In this document: positions 52,122 to 62,138 of the stretch, piece by piece
Numbering within the stretch: the first letter of the stretch is position 1
How the letters are laid out: each line of letters starts with the position of its first letter
Assembly (NCBI GenBank): GCA_045611845.1
Contig: JAZKXZ010000018.1
Span: forward strand, 1-64,000
Reading direction: 5' to 3'
DNA: 64,000 bases
Source of the DNA: Enterocola sp045611845
GTDB lineage: Bacteria > Bacteroidota > Bacteroidia > Bacteroidales > Paludibacteraceae
The notes under the pieces: generated by a model
Seen by the model: the letters and a program-made list of their open reading frames with translations, nothing else
Told to the model about the DNA's origin: nothing
Database searches by the model: none
Translations under genes and position numbers: made by a program

Positions 52122-55100
52122 TTATTTTAATATCACTTTTCCAGTTCTACTTGCTGTATCACCAATCACATTCACCAAGTAAACACCTTCTGAGATAGGT
52201 AGTTTTAAGTGAACAGCACATCCTCTCACGTTATACTTCATAGTGCGACCAGACATATCACTTACGTAGATAGTTTTCAGTTCCACACCATTTGTAATTA
52301 CTCTAATAGTGTTATCAGACTCTTCCACCATAATGTTGATTTCTGCATTTGTAGAAGTGTTATCTTCTATCTCTGTAGAAACATCACCACCTTCTTCTGG
52401 AAGTTCTTCTTCTTTTACGCCTTCTTCTAGGTTAAGGAAGAATCTTCCTTCAATATCACCTACTTCTAAGCGTTTTGTAGTATATGTTTCAGTTGTAAGG
52501 TCATATTCCTCACCAGTTACTTTATCTACTAGAGTAGCTTGTTTATAACCACTAAACCATGCTTTTTCGAAGCGTATGTTCATTGGTTGTTTAATTCTTA
52601 CACCTAGTGGAATAGTTTGAGCCTCAGTTGCCACATCCATACTTGCAAGTTTAGTATCGTTGGCAATAATGTATAGTTCAGGAGTTTCTTTAACAGATGT
52701 AGCAAATACTTTTTCTACATTGTTTTCAGAAACATTACCTTCACCTAAGAACTCGTCATAACGAATAGCAATATTACTATTGTGTGTTTTAGTGTTTGCA
52801 TTTACTAGGTTTAGCGAGAATGTAGGCATTTCTACTTCTGCAGAACGAGAACGTGTATTACCATCTGCTAGCATTTCTTTAGTAATTGTTAGCGTTTCGC
52901 CATTTGTTGGCTTATAAATGAAACCGTGTTGTGGTTTTAGTAATACATCACCTTGAACACCTGTTAGTGGTTTAAATGAACTTCCATCATAGTATTGAAC
53001 CTCACCCCCTGTAATTTTATTAGCATTAATATTACATGGATAGCTATTGTTTAATAGGTTGTATTTACCACTTGTTAGGCCTTCGTATTTGATAGGATAT
53101 TCTCCACTTTCATTTACGAATCTTCCTACAAATGGGTCGTAAACTACAGGTTGAGTTGGATCGTATCTTTCACCATATTTCTGATAATATTTAGCTGCCG
53201 ATAACTTATATGGTCCATATTGGTCTGGAAGATTAATAGCAAAAACATCGTAAGGTTTCACTTCTTCATACAAACCAGGGAAGGTTTTTCCCCACACAAA
53301 TGCACTTGCATCATCACCTAGTTTTGTCTCAATTTGGTGCATTTTTACATTTGGGATGTGGTTTCTATAATAATCACCTGATTTAATGTTACGTGTTCCT
53401 TGTGAAGGATCATTTTTATCATTAAATGGCAATACCACAGTACCGACAAGAATCCAACCATCACGTGGAGCAGTGAAGTTAACAGTAGCGCTACCATAAT
53501 GGTCACCACCATTCACAAGTTTTTCAATACCCTTAATTGCAGCTCCATATTCAAGTTCAATATTATCTGCAAATTTGGAAGGTTTATCAATCACACCTGT
53601 GCCAGCAGATACTTGTTCTGACGCTGGAATACCCTCTGGCAAATCTTTAGTAATAGTATTTCTTGCACGGTCATCAGAATTGAAAGAACTTGGAAGTTGT
53701 GGCCATTTACGTTCACCTTCTTTCAATACTACCGCAGGAGTCTCTGTTATAACTACTTTTAGATTTACTGGTAAATTATTGATACAAGATAGACGTTGAA
53801 GTTGTAAACCACTACGTGCTTGTGGACCTTCATTAGCTAAAGAAATATCATTTGTGCTAAAGAACGCCCAGTTGTTACGGTCATCCCATTTCTCTGTTAC
53901 ACCTACCCAATAAATAGTAGGAGCATTAGTTCTGCTATCCACAGGAACATCATATTCCTCTCTACCTTGGTATGCACCAAATGTTAAGTTTTCACTAGGA
54001 CGTATATTTGCAGTATAGCGGTCGTATTTTAGTTCCTTAGGTTCTACTGATTGGTTTGTGGCTGCAGTTATCTCAGCAACTGTTAATAATTTACCTCTAT
54101 TTAAATCTCCACCACCTTTAACCACAAGCGAAGCAGGACCTGATGCAGTAGTTTTACAAACAAGTTCACTTACGTTAGTAAAGTCTGAGTTGCAACCAAA
54201 TTCAAATGCTGAATTATAATTCGCAGGACTACCTGCGGCAATCCATTGTTCTTGGTCATATAAACTCCAGAAGTTGTTATTACAGATATTAGGGAACTTA
54301 GTTCCAAATTCTGATTCTAAACCTAAGAATGGGTCAGTATTTCTACCTGGAACGTCAGTGTCATAGCTATAGCAGTTGTTATACATAAACTCTACGGCGC
54401 CTACACCATCGCTATGGAAGTTTTCTTTACTACCACCACCTGGATCTTTTGTTATATCAAAGCACAAGAAATTATATTTCTCATTATTATCATTATTTGC
54501 TAAGAAGAATGTGTTATAGTAGAAACCATGTTTTGTGATTTCTCTATTGTATTGAGCAACTACACGTATTGCACTACAACCGCTATGGTCATATTGGTTT
54601 GTATTCCAGAATACGTTGTTCATAAACAATACGTTTTGACATTCTTGAAGCCAAACTAGGGTAGCGTGAGCACCACGGAAGTTATTTCTGATAAACTTGA
54701 TGTTTTGACACATCATAAACTTAGCAGAAGCACCCCAATCTACAGCGTTGCCGTCTGAACCATCAAATACAGCTTCAAATTCATTATTTTCAAATGTAAT
54801 GCCATCGTAACCAGAAGCATGCAAACCAGTGAAACCACTAGAACCAATCATACAGTTCTTAACTAAGACATTGTGTTCTCTGACGCCCACATTAATATCC
54901 CAGAAAGAGCCGTTCTCTAAGTCAAACTCAAGGGCATCATCCCCAATTTTACCTGATGGATCTGAAATTATTAATAGATTATCTAATATAATATTGCGTG
55001 AGTTACGTAAGATAACGTGGTGAAGACGTGGTCTATTATTAACGTTTGTCTCAGTCTGATCTGAATAACCTTTTATGGTTAATGTGTTAAGTGAATTCGC

Positions 55101-57017
55101 ATCTTTGTAACTGTTAAAGTCTTTAAATATTAAAGCCAATGAATTTCTAGAGTCGTCACCACCACCCGAAATAACAGCTTTCTTATTTCCTTGATAAGTA
55201 TATGATTCTACGTATTTAACATTAAATACCACAGGTTGATTTAGAGTATGCTTTTCTGTTGCATATTTAAATCCTTCATCATTATTATGTGAATCTCTTA
55301 GTTTATTTATAGCAGTTTGTAAAGAACCATAGATAAGTTTACAATCATTTTCATAATCTGCTCCTAATGAAGCGTCAATTGTAAATGTTACTACACCTTG
55401 ACCTGCAGGTTGTGGTACACAGTCGTCTTCAAGGCGGAAGTAGTTGGTTTCACGAGAAAGATACATCACACCATCTATCACTACATATGCACGATAACCG
55501 TATGTCACACCACCTAGAAATTCATCATTTTCAGTTTTAGCATCGTATGTAAAATCATTACCACGTCCAAGTCCACCACCAGTGACTGATTTTTTAGTTG
55601 ATGTAGCAGTAGGGATACAACCACTACCTCCACTACAGAATACAAAACCGTATTCTGTAATACCACCTGATGTACATAGTGTTCCTTGAAGATATGCAGA
55701 TAATGTAGCAGTTTTATTGTCTGCAGATATTATAGGATTGTATGATAAAAGTACTGGTTCTTTTAGTTCTTCGTAATCTACTTTTAATTCTACATCACCA
55801 CTAATGGTAAATGTACAAGTACCATATTTTGATATGTTTAGAGTAGTCCAATTATCGCCTGGTGTAAGACTTGTTTGAGATAAACTATTATCAATAGCAG
55901 TAGAGCGATAATATGGATTACCATTTCTATATACCTTAAATTTATGTGTACCTTCTTCTAATTCTACAGTTTGAACACAACTAACTCCACCTTCTAGGTC
56001 GGTACAACCATACTCTCTACCATCTTCAAATTTTAAAGTATAAGCTATTTTTTGTGTTGCTTCTACCCAATATTCGTCATCACTATACTTAGAAGTTCCT
56101 TTTGTATCATAATAGAAATAAACAGGAGCTGAATAACCTTCTGCACTATTTATAACTAAATTATTTAGAGAACTACCTCCTTTGTTATCATGACTGTTTA
56201 GATATACACCCACATTACGTCCTGACTTATAATTTGCTTGTTTATAAGCACCATTTGAGTCCTTATTCTCTGCTTTTTTTTCTGAGAATTCAAACCATGT
56301 ATTAGTTTCATCTAATTTAACACGATAAACATCATTATCCTTTGTTAATTCACCTGCAGCATAATATTTACTGTTTTCTATTTCTCCATGCTTAATAGCG
56401 TCACCATAAACATAAATCTTTGCAGGAACATTGTATGTTATATAATAACCACCACCATCACATTTACCACCATCTTGGTTAGTTAAACATATTGTACCAC
56501 TACAATCTTTGCCTGCTTTAGCTTTAACCTTTACATATATGTCATGCTTACCACTAGTGGTAGGAAAGTTTACGTTAAAATTTGAGTATTTCCATTCTTC
56601 ACAATAGTTATTATTAAAAGTGCCCAGTGAAGTTGGTGTCCAATCTACATAACCAATCTGAGGGGTTTCTGAACCATCTATATAAAATTCTATTTGCGAA
56701 CCATCTCCACAAACATTATCTTCATAAACTTGTGTTCTGTAATAGTACTCTTCTAACTTTAAAATTTTTGTTAAATCACCTAAATTGGTTGTTGTTTCGC
56801 CTTTGATACCATAGCTAAAATAACCATTATTACTATTTAGCGACGTGTTTAGTTTTATAGTCAGAGCCTTCTCGCTATCACTCTTTTCATAGAATGCAGC
56901 ATAACCTTGTGCCCACGCAGTGCTACTTACGCCAAGTAGAACGCAAAGTAAGGCTACAACTCGTAGGGTTTGACCACAAACCCTACTGATTAATGTATTT
57001 TTATAAAATCTTTTCAT
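52122..57017 (-). CDS. Cassette 3 gene B: beta-helix surface protein with type IX sorting domain
   Basis: I chose the start at 57017 (MKRFYKNTLISRVCGQTLRV), which matches the other B proteins; the longer frame from 57068 overlaps gene A. The protein has 1631 residues. The signal peptide ends LLGVSSTAWA. An N-terminal variable region has a glycan-like E-set segment (KFKVYRNGNPYYRST at about 372) and a module with SAYLQGTLC. The beta-helix runs from about 542 (TIDASLGADYENDC) to 985, with rungs such as VLVKNCMIGSSGFTGLH and LFMNNVFWNTNQYDH. A KWDDRNNW block lies near 1050, and the type A sorting domain ends GVYLVNVIGDTASRTGKVILK. Confidence 0.86.
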   Translation of the reverse strand: MKRFYKNTLISRVCGQTLRVVALLCVLLGVSSTAWAQGYAAFYEKSDSEKALTIKLNTSLNSNNGYFSYGIKGETTTNLGDLTKILKLEEYYYRTQVYEDNVCGDGSQIEFYIDGSETPQIGYVDWTPTSLGTFNNNYCEEWKYSNFNVNFPTTSGKHDIYVKVKAKAGKDCSGTICLTNQDGGKCDGGGYYITYNVPAKIYVYGDAIKHGEIENSKYYAAGELTKDNDVYRVKLDETNTWFEFSEKKAENKDSNGAYKQANYKSGRNVGVYLNSHDNKGGSSLNNLVINSAEGYSAPVYFYYDTKGTSKYSDDEYWVEATQKIAYTLKFEDGREYGCTDLEGGVSCVQTVELEEGTHKFKVYRNGNPYYRSTAIDNSLSQTSLTPGDNWTTLNISKYGTCTFTISGDVELKVDYEELKEPVLLSYNPIISADNKTATLSAYLQGTLCTSGGITEYGFVFCSGGSGCIPTATSTKKSVTGGGLGRGNDFTYDAKTENDEFLGGVTYGYRAYVVIDGVMYLSRETNYFRLEDDCVPQPAGQGVVTFTIDASLGADYENDCKLIYGSLQTAINKLRDSHNNDEGFKYATEKHTLNQPVVFNVKYVESYTYQGNKKAVISGGGDDSRNSLALIFKDFNSYKDANSLNTLTIKGYSDQTETNVNNRPRLHHVILRNSRNIILDNLLIISDPSGKIGDDALEFDLENGSFWDINVGVREHNVLVKNCMIGSSGFTGLHASGYDGITFENNEFEAVFDGSDGNAVDWGASAKFMMCQNIKFIRNNFRGAHATLVWLQECQNVLFMNNVFWNTNQYDHSGCSAIRVVAQYNREITKHGFYYNTFFLANNDNNEKYNFLCFDITKDPGGGSKENFHSDGVGAVEFMYNNCYSYDTDVPGRNTDPFLGLESEFGTKFPNICNNNFWSLYDQEQWIAAGSPANYNSAFEFGCNSDFTNVSELVCKTTASGPASLVVKGGGDLNRGKLLTVAEITAATNQSVEPKELKYDRYTANIRPSENLTFGAYQGREEYDVPVDSRTNAPTIYWVGVTEKWDDRNNWAFFSTNDISLANEGPQARSGLQLQRLSCINNLPVNLKVVITETPAVVLKEGERKWPQLPSSFNSDDRARNTITKDLPEGIPASEQVSAGTGVIDKPSKFADNIELEYGAAIKGIEKLVNGGDHYGSATVNFTAPRDGWILVGTVVLPFNDKNDPSQGTRNIKSGDYYRNHIPNVKMHQIETKLGDDASAFVWGKTFPGLYEEVKPYDVFAINLPDQYGPYKLSAAKYYQKYGERYDPTQPVVYDPFVGRFVNESGEYPIKYEGLTSGKYNLLNNSYPCNINANKITGGEVQYYDGSSFKPLTGVQGDVLLKPQHGFIYKPTNGETLTITKEMLADGNTRSRSAEVEMPTFSLNLVNANTKTHNSNIAIRYDEFLGEGNVSENNVEKVFATSVKETPELYIIANDTKLASMDVATEAQTIPLGVRIKQPMNIRFEKAWFSGYKQATLVDKVTGEEYDLTTETYTTKRLEVGDIEGRFFLNLEEGVKEEELPEEGGDVSTEIEDNTSTNAEINIMVEESDNTIRVITNGVELKTIYVSDMSGRTMKYNVRGCAVHLKLPISEGVYLVNVIGDTASRTGKVILK

Positions 57018-57058
57018 ATTATGTTTTTTTATTTTTTTTCTTACTAAGGTTCTATTTA

Positions 57059-60000
57059 TTATTGACATACTTCAGTGTATTGTTTTAATGTGACTGTAGC
57101 TGTAGTAGGCTTTGCACAAGGGTTTTCTTCACCATCCGTAGTTTTTAATGCTGCAGTGATTTTGTAATCAACAGGGGCGAAGGTTACATTCACGTTATTA
57201 TCTGTAGTACCTACATGATTTGCTCCTTCTGGTAATGGTAGTTTAACCTTAACTGTATTTCCAGATATATTAATTACAGCATCATCTGGAACAGAAGTAA
57301 CAGTGTAATCACTTGTAGCCGTAACAGTAAGTTTAGCAGGCATCCATGGTGTAGTTTCTGTAGTAATAGGTTCGATAGAAATTTTCACATCTTTAGAATC
57401 CACCACAGTAAGTGTTGTTGATGAAGTAACAGATATTGCGCTAGGACATTCACTTGTATAAGTTTTTACAAAGTATTTAGCAGCTTCTTTTAACCCAGTA
57501 AATTCAATTTCTGCATTATCAGTTGAGCATAATTGGTAATCCTCAACAAGTGTTCCACCATTTCCATCTTCTTTGTAAAGAGCATAATATTGACCAGCCT
57601 TAGTTCTTGTTACGGTTAATGTGGTACCATCTTCATTGGTGTCGCATATACTAGATGCACCAAGTGCAATTTCAGGAACAGATGCTGAAGCATAAACCTC
57701 AACACTAATCGGATCGCTACTTACTGGTTCATCGTTGTGTTTATTGCTCAATAAAACAACTATCTCATCATTACCTTTAACAATGAATTGATAAATGTTA
57801 GTAGTTCTTGTTGGCACTATTTCTACTCCTAAATCAGATTTCCAAGTTGCAGTTGTATATTTTACATCAGAAGTAACTTTAATGTATGCAGTAGAACCAA
57901 TACAGACTTCCTCTACAGGAGTTCCATCAAGAGCAGTAAGTTCAATTCTTGCTGAACGTACTGGTACTTTAACAGTAGAAACGGTAACAAGTTTGTCTAA
58001 ACCATAGTAAACACCTTGGTCGTAATTTCCATTTGTGAAATTATAACCATTTATTATATATGCTCTAAAGTGGTAGTCACCATCTTCTAAGCCTTCTACA
58101 TTTGCAGTAAAATCTTCTGATCCTGGATTGTTAGTTATTGTAACCAATTGTTTTTCTCCGCTGCCAGCTGTAACGCCCGTGGTAGGCCATGCTTCATTGG
58201 CTTTTTTGTATTGATAACCAACCCAAATCGCAGAGCCAGTTGCACAACCTGTTTTAAGTACTTTACCAGTGAATGTCACAACACCACTACCTTCTTCGCT
58301 CGTTGCACTCACAGTTTTCACTGCAGGGGCGGTGACAGGGACTATTCTTTCTAATTTATTAAATGTAGCAGCACTTTTCCCACCATCAAATGTAAAGTAG
58401 TATCTATATCCTTTTTCTAAAGTTTTATTTGCGTCACTACTTTTATTATTATCAGTATTATCATGGAAGATATATCCTATATTCCCACTTGATGTCGTTA
58501 CCCATTTATAGTATCCATCACTTTTAGTAGCCTCTGCACCTGGCCATGTTGTAATGTTTGTATCGTTGTTACCATTTTTATACCATCTATGAAGATACAT
58601 AGTTGTGTTTAGTGAAGAAGATAACCATATTTCTACATTATCATCCTCGCAATCCTCTGTCTCACTAAATGTTACTTCTTTAGTAGAAGTAGCTCTACAA
58701 CCATTGCTAGAGATTGCAGTTGCGGTTACAGTTACGGCGCCACTTGCAGTAGAAGTAAGTTTTACACTATTTCCAGAAGCATCGCTTAATGAAGCGTTGT
58801 TTCCTGAAGTAATTGACCATTCAACTGTTTCTATATCACTACCTTCAACAGTTAACAACACATCTTCATTTATTACAGGAGTACTGTTGTTTACGCTAAT
58901 ATCAGTGATTTCTGGTAGTGGGTTTACTTTCACTGTGAATGTGCCTGCGTCAGAGGTACAACCATTTTCTACTTTTGTAGCATAGTATGTTGTTGTTGTT
59001 CGTGGATATACAGTTAAATCAACTAAAGCGCTTGCATTTAAATCTGTATACCAACTATAGCCACTTGCTAATGTTGTACTACCGCCAACACAAATGCTTG
59101 TAAAGTTTGGATTAAACGCTGGTGTTGTTGGTTTATTCTTTACACTAACTTCTTTTGTAGCCTCGAAAGTATCTACACAATCATTGTTATTTACAGTTAC
59201 TACCACTTTATAAGATCCTGCAGCATTAGCAGTGTATGTAGATGCTGTAGCACCTTGAATAGGTTCTTCTCCGTTATACCATTGATAATCAGTAACGTTT
59301 CCTTTTTTTTCTGTTACATTACATGTCAATACTGTGTTTCCTCCTTCACAGAAAGAAGCATCGCCTGTAATTGACACGGTTGCAGCAGGGGTGTTGTTTT
59401 GAATAGTTACACTAGTTGGATTTGTCTCAACACTACGACCGCAAGCGTTAGATGCAGATGTAGTCATTACTACTTTGTAACTACCTTCTTCTGAAATAGC
59501 AAAACCATTGTTATATGTTATTTCAGTAGGATTTTCACCTTTATACAATACAAATGAAATATCATTTGAATAATTTGCATAATTTTCAATTACAATGCTA
59601 CCTGCAGTAGGATTACCATTACATGTAGTAGGATTTGTATATGTTAATGTAGGAGCTACTAATGGTTGATCTACATTAACGGTATATGCTGTACGAGCAG
59701 ATTCGCAGTTAATGACTTTTTTAGAAATATAGTATGTTGTTGTTTCGCTTAAGTTTGTTGAACCAGATACTGTTCCATTACCATCTGTTGATGTGTACCA
59801 AATGTAATCCGAACTAAAGGTATAATCACCCGCACAAATAGTTTCACTTTGTGCTGCTCCTCCAAATGGTGCAGTAGGGATTGCGTTGACGGTGACTTCA
59901 ATAGAAGCTTCTTTAGTTGCTGTACAGCTGTTTTCTGTTTTTGATGCAACTAGGATATATGTTGAAGTCTCCTGAAGATCTGTTAGTGCTAATGAAGTTC

Positions 60001-61567
60001 CTGTTCCTATTGAAGAAGATGATGTATTTGATTTGTACCATGTATATGTTACACCATCTTGAACTGCTTCGTTTAACTGAAGAGTTAAATCTTCTCCTTT
60101 ACAAACAGCAGAAACTTCTTTAATGCTAATATCATTTATTGCAGGAGTTTTATCAGTTTCTCCTACTTCTACAGTTTCTGTAACTGATAAGTTATTACAT
60201 GCATCTAATGTCGCTTTTAATGTATATGTGCCTTTGGCTAAGTCTGACCATGACGTACCTTCGTCGTCATTTAGACTATATGTAACTCCTAAAACTCGAT
60301 TTTGAATTGAAATCGCACCATCATTATTTGGTGTGTTGTTACACTTAGTTGCATTAGTTACTGAATATTTATCTGTTAATGTTGGTGCAGAATAGTAAGA
60401 CAACGTTACTCCTGTCGTTTGCTTAGGAGATTCTGCACAAGTTGTTACAGTTACGTAGTAAGTGTCTGCTTCTGAAACAGTGAATGTACCTGTTGTGTTT
60501 GTTTGAGATGCCGTAGTTGCACTTCCTTTGTATAATGAATATGAAGTAGCTCCTGTAACTTCTGTGGTTGTAATAGTTGCACTTCCACTACAAAGTGTAG
60601 CACTTGTATCATTGTTTATTTCTATAGTTGGTGCAGAAGGTTTGGTGCAACAAGCATTTGAAGCTTCCTCTTCTACAGAAATTTCACCCGTTATTCCATT
60701 AAATTTAATTGTAACACTTCTACAACCCTGTTTGACATTATAATTATAGTTACTTCCATTATTTCCCCATGAATTATCCCATGTACCATCTGTTATTTTA
60801 AATTCAATATCAGTGTCAGATTTAAAATTTGTTATATAAGTTTTACTATATCCAGTAGTATTATCACATAACATTTTATTGTTAGAATCGCCAGCATCCC
60901 AGGAAGAACCAAATACACTAGATGAACCTGCTATATAACGATCACCTACACACGCATCCGGTTGAGGGACTGTAAATTTGATTGTGTAAAAACTACAGTT
61001 TTGACAATTCGAACAGTATGGACTAGTTCCACTACAATTATATTCAGGAGCATAGCAGTATGGTTTATCGCACCCATCATTACCTACACCAAAATAGTAA
61101 TCTAAATAATATGTACCAGGTTCAAGTCCGTTTAATATATCGTAATTTACATCTAGTTCAAAATATGCACTATTTGCGTTTGATACATTAGAACCATAAT
61201 CCTTACATTTTTTTTGAGTAAAATTTCCTGTCTGATTCTTACTAACACGACAATAGATGGCTGCATATCTAATTTGCCAGTTATCATTAGAACTTGCCTT
61301 AATCCATGCCTTTTTTATTGAGAATGACTTTAATTCTGTAGATGTATAATCTTTATAAGATCCGTTCTTATCTTCTCTATTAAAACCTCCTGAAGAAAGC
61401 CAATCAGTTGATCCATTTTTTTCTATTTGGATATTCCATCCATTAGAATCATTAACCCACATTCCAGCCCACACATTTCCTGCTCCCGCAAGTAGCATGA
61501 AGGCCATAATAATTAACCTAACCCATAGTGGATTGGTTTTAAAGTTTTGTTTTGTAAAATTTTTCAT
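57059..61567 (-). CDS. Cassette 3 gene A: Ig-rich adhesin-like protein
   Basis: The 1502-residue protein has a 34-residue signal peptide (IIMAFMLLAGAGNVWA). It contains at least seven Ig/PKD-like repeats with Cys and SLY/ITV patterns, for example CKGEDLTLQLNEAVQDGVTY at about 490. A starch-binding-like module lies at about 975-1080 (VEIWLSSSLNTTMYLHRWY, TTWPGAEATKSDGYYKW). A segment shared with cassette 2 follows (APAVKTVSATSEEG). The last 110 residues are the A-type tail: TPWMPAKLTVTA, VKVKLPLPEG, a late Cys, TVTLKQYTEVCQ. There is no type IX sorting domain. Gene B starts 41 bp downstream. Confidence 0.83.
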   Translation of the reverse strand: MKNFTKQNFKTNPLWVRLIIMAFMLLAGAGNVWAGMWVNDSNGWNIQIEKNGSTDWLSSGGFNREDKNGSYKDYTSTELKSFSIKKAWIKASSNDNWQIRYAAIYCRVSKNQTGNFTQKKCKDYGSNVSNANSAYFELDVNYDILNGLEPGTYYLDYYFGVGNDGCDKPYCYAPEYNCSGTSPYCSNCQNCSFYTIKFTVPQPDACVGDRYIAGSSSVFGSSWDAGDSNNKMLCDNTTGYSKTYITNFKSDTDIEFKITDGTWDNSWGNNGSNYNYNVKQGCRSVTIKFNGITGEISVEEEASNACCTKPSAPTIEINNDTSATLCSGSATITTTEVTGATSYSLYKGSATTASQTNTTGTFTVSEADTYYVTVTTCAESPKQTTGVTLSYYSAPTLTDKYSVTNATKCNNTPNNDGAISIQNRVLGVTYSLNDDEGTSWSDLAKGTYTLKATLDACNNLSVTETVEVGETDKTPAINDISIKEVSAVCKGEDLTLQLNEAVQDGVTYTWYKSNTSSSSIGTGTSLALTDLQETSTYILVASKTENSCTATKEASIEVTVNAIPTAPFGGAAQSETICAGDYTFSSDYIWYTSTDGNGTVSGSTNLSETTTYYISKKVINCESARTAYTVNVDQPLVAPTLTYTNPTTCNGNPTAGSIVIENYANYSNDISFVLYKGENPTEITYNNGFAISEEGSYKVVMTTSASNACGRSVETNPTSVTIQNNTPAATVSITGDASFCEGGNTVLTCNVTEKKGNVTDYQWYNGEEPIQGATASTYTANAAGSYKVVVTVNNNDCVDTFEATKEVSVKNKPTTPAFNPNFTSICVGGSTTLASGYSWYTDLNASALVDLTVYPRTTTTYYATKVENGCTSDAGTFTVKVNPLPEITDISVNNSTPVINEDVLLTVEGSDIETVEWSITSGNNASLSDASGNSVKLTSTASGAVTVTATAISSNGCRATSTKEVTFSETEDCEDDNVEIWLSSSLNTTMYLHRWYKNGNNDTNITTWPGAEATKSDGYYKWVTTSSGNIGYIFHDNTDNNKSSDANKTLEKGYRYYFTFDGGKSAATFNKLERIVPVTAPAVKTVSATSEEGSGVVTFTGKVLKTGCATGSAIWVGYQYKKANEAWPTTGVTAGSGEKQLVTITNNPGSEDFTANVEGLEDGDYHFRAYIINGYNFTNGNYDQGVYYGLDKLVTVSTVKVPVRSARIELTALDGTPVEEVCIGSTAYIKVTSDVKYTTATWKSDLGVEIVPTRTTNIYQFIVKGNDEIVVLLSNKHNDEPVSSDPISVEVYASASVPEIALGASSICDTNEDGTTLTVTRTKAGQYYALYKEDGNGGTLVEDYQLCSTDNAEIEFTGLKEAAKYFVKTYTSECPSAISVTSSTTLTVVDSKDVKISIEPITTETTPWMPAKLTVTATSDYTVTSVPDDAVINISGNTVKVKLPLPEGANHVGTTDNNVNVTFAPVDYKITAALKTTDGEENPCAKPTTATVTLKQYTEVCQ

Positions 61568-61764
61568 ACGTATGTTGTTTTAATTTATTATTTTCGTGTT
61601 TACACGTGTGTTTCTTATTGTGTCACCCTACGCGAGTGTGTTGTTCAATTTAAACGACCGTTAAAATGGAACAACTTTTTGGGGTAAAAAGAGGGGTAGA
61701 AAAAAGGGGAAATGTTAAAAAAATGAGGACAAAAAAATAGCGCTAAATGTTAAATAAATTAACA
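61568..61764 (-). promoter_or_regulatory. Upstream regulatory region of cassette 3
   Basis: Reading on the minus strand: TGTTAATTTATTTAACA arms (61748-61764), a G/C-tract block shared with cassette 1 (61681-61722), then the imperfect palindrome GTTGTTCAATTTAAACG/CGTTAAAATGGAACAAC (61640-61656 and 61659-61675). This is followed by a CACCCT/AGTGTG hairpin and the CGTGTTTACACGTGTG element. The A gene starts inside CATACGTATG. The order of elements matches cassette 2 exactly. Confidence 0.65.
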
Positions 61765-62100
61765 AATGACGCTAAAGTTTATAAATGAAGTAATTTTATA
61801 AAACTATTATATGGTTTTTATTGTAACGTATTTTTGATTTCTACTATTAGGTTTGTCTGGTATATTGAAAAATATTCTTACCTTTGCATTGTAAGACCCT
61901 GTTGTCCCTGCTCATTAAAGCATACTCCAGGGTTATCGTTTTTTATAGACTTATAAATTGTTTCAGTCTAAAAATCTGCGTCATAACTTTGTGATTTCTA
62001 ATAACTCCTTGCAATTAAGGCACTAAGAATCAAAATGGTTAGGTGTTGAGTTGTAAAATGATATAATTTTGAGGTGGTTAAACTTTCACGCCTTTTACAT
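61765..62100. other. Intergenic region with a possible short RNA
   Basis: A TACCTTTG box (61879-61886) is followed by ACCCTG (61896-61901) and CAGGGT (61928-61933), then TATCGTTTTTT. A transcript of about 55 nt between them could be a small RNA, but the -33 spacing (TTTG at 61852-61855, 23 nt) is not standard. Apart from this I see no gene here. Confidence 0.35.
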
Positions 62101-62134
62101 AAAAAAAGGTGCTCATTTAATTGTGAGCACCTTT
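62101..62134 (-). terminator. Terminator of plsC
   Basis: AAAGGTGCTCA (62105-62115) and TGAGCACCTTT (62124-62134) form a perfect 11-bp stem 4 bp after the plsC stop, with A/T tails on both sides. Confidence 0.85.
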
Positions 62135-62138
62135 GTTA

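Noticed and set aside
57017..57068. The longer cassette 3 gene B start at 57068
   Set aside because: It overlaps gene A, adds 17 residues missing in the other B proteins, and the shared junction and signal peptide fit 57017.
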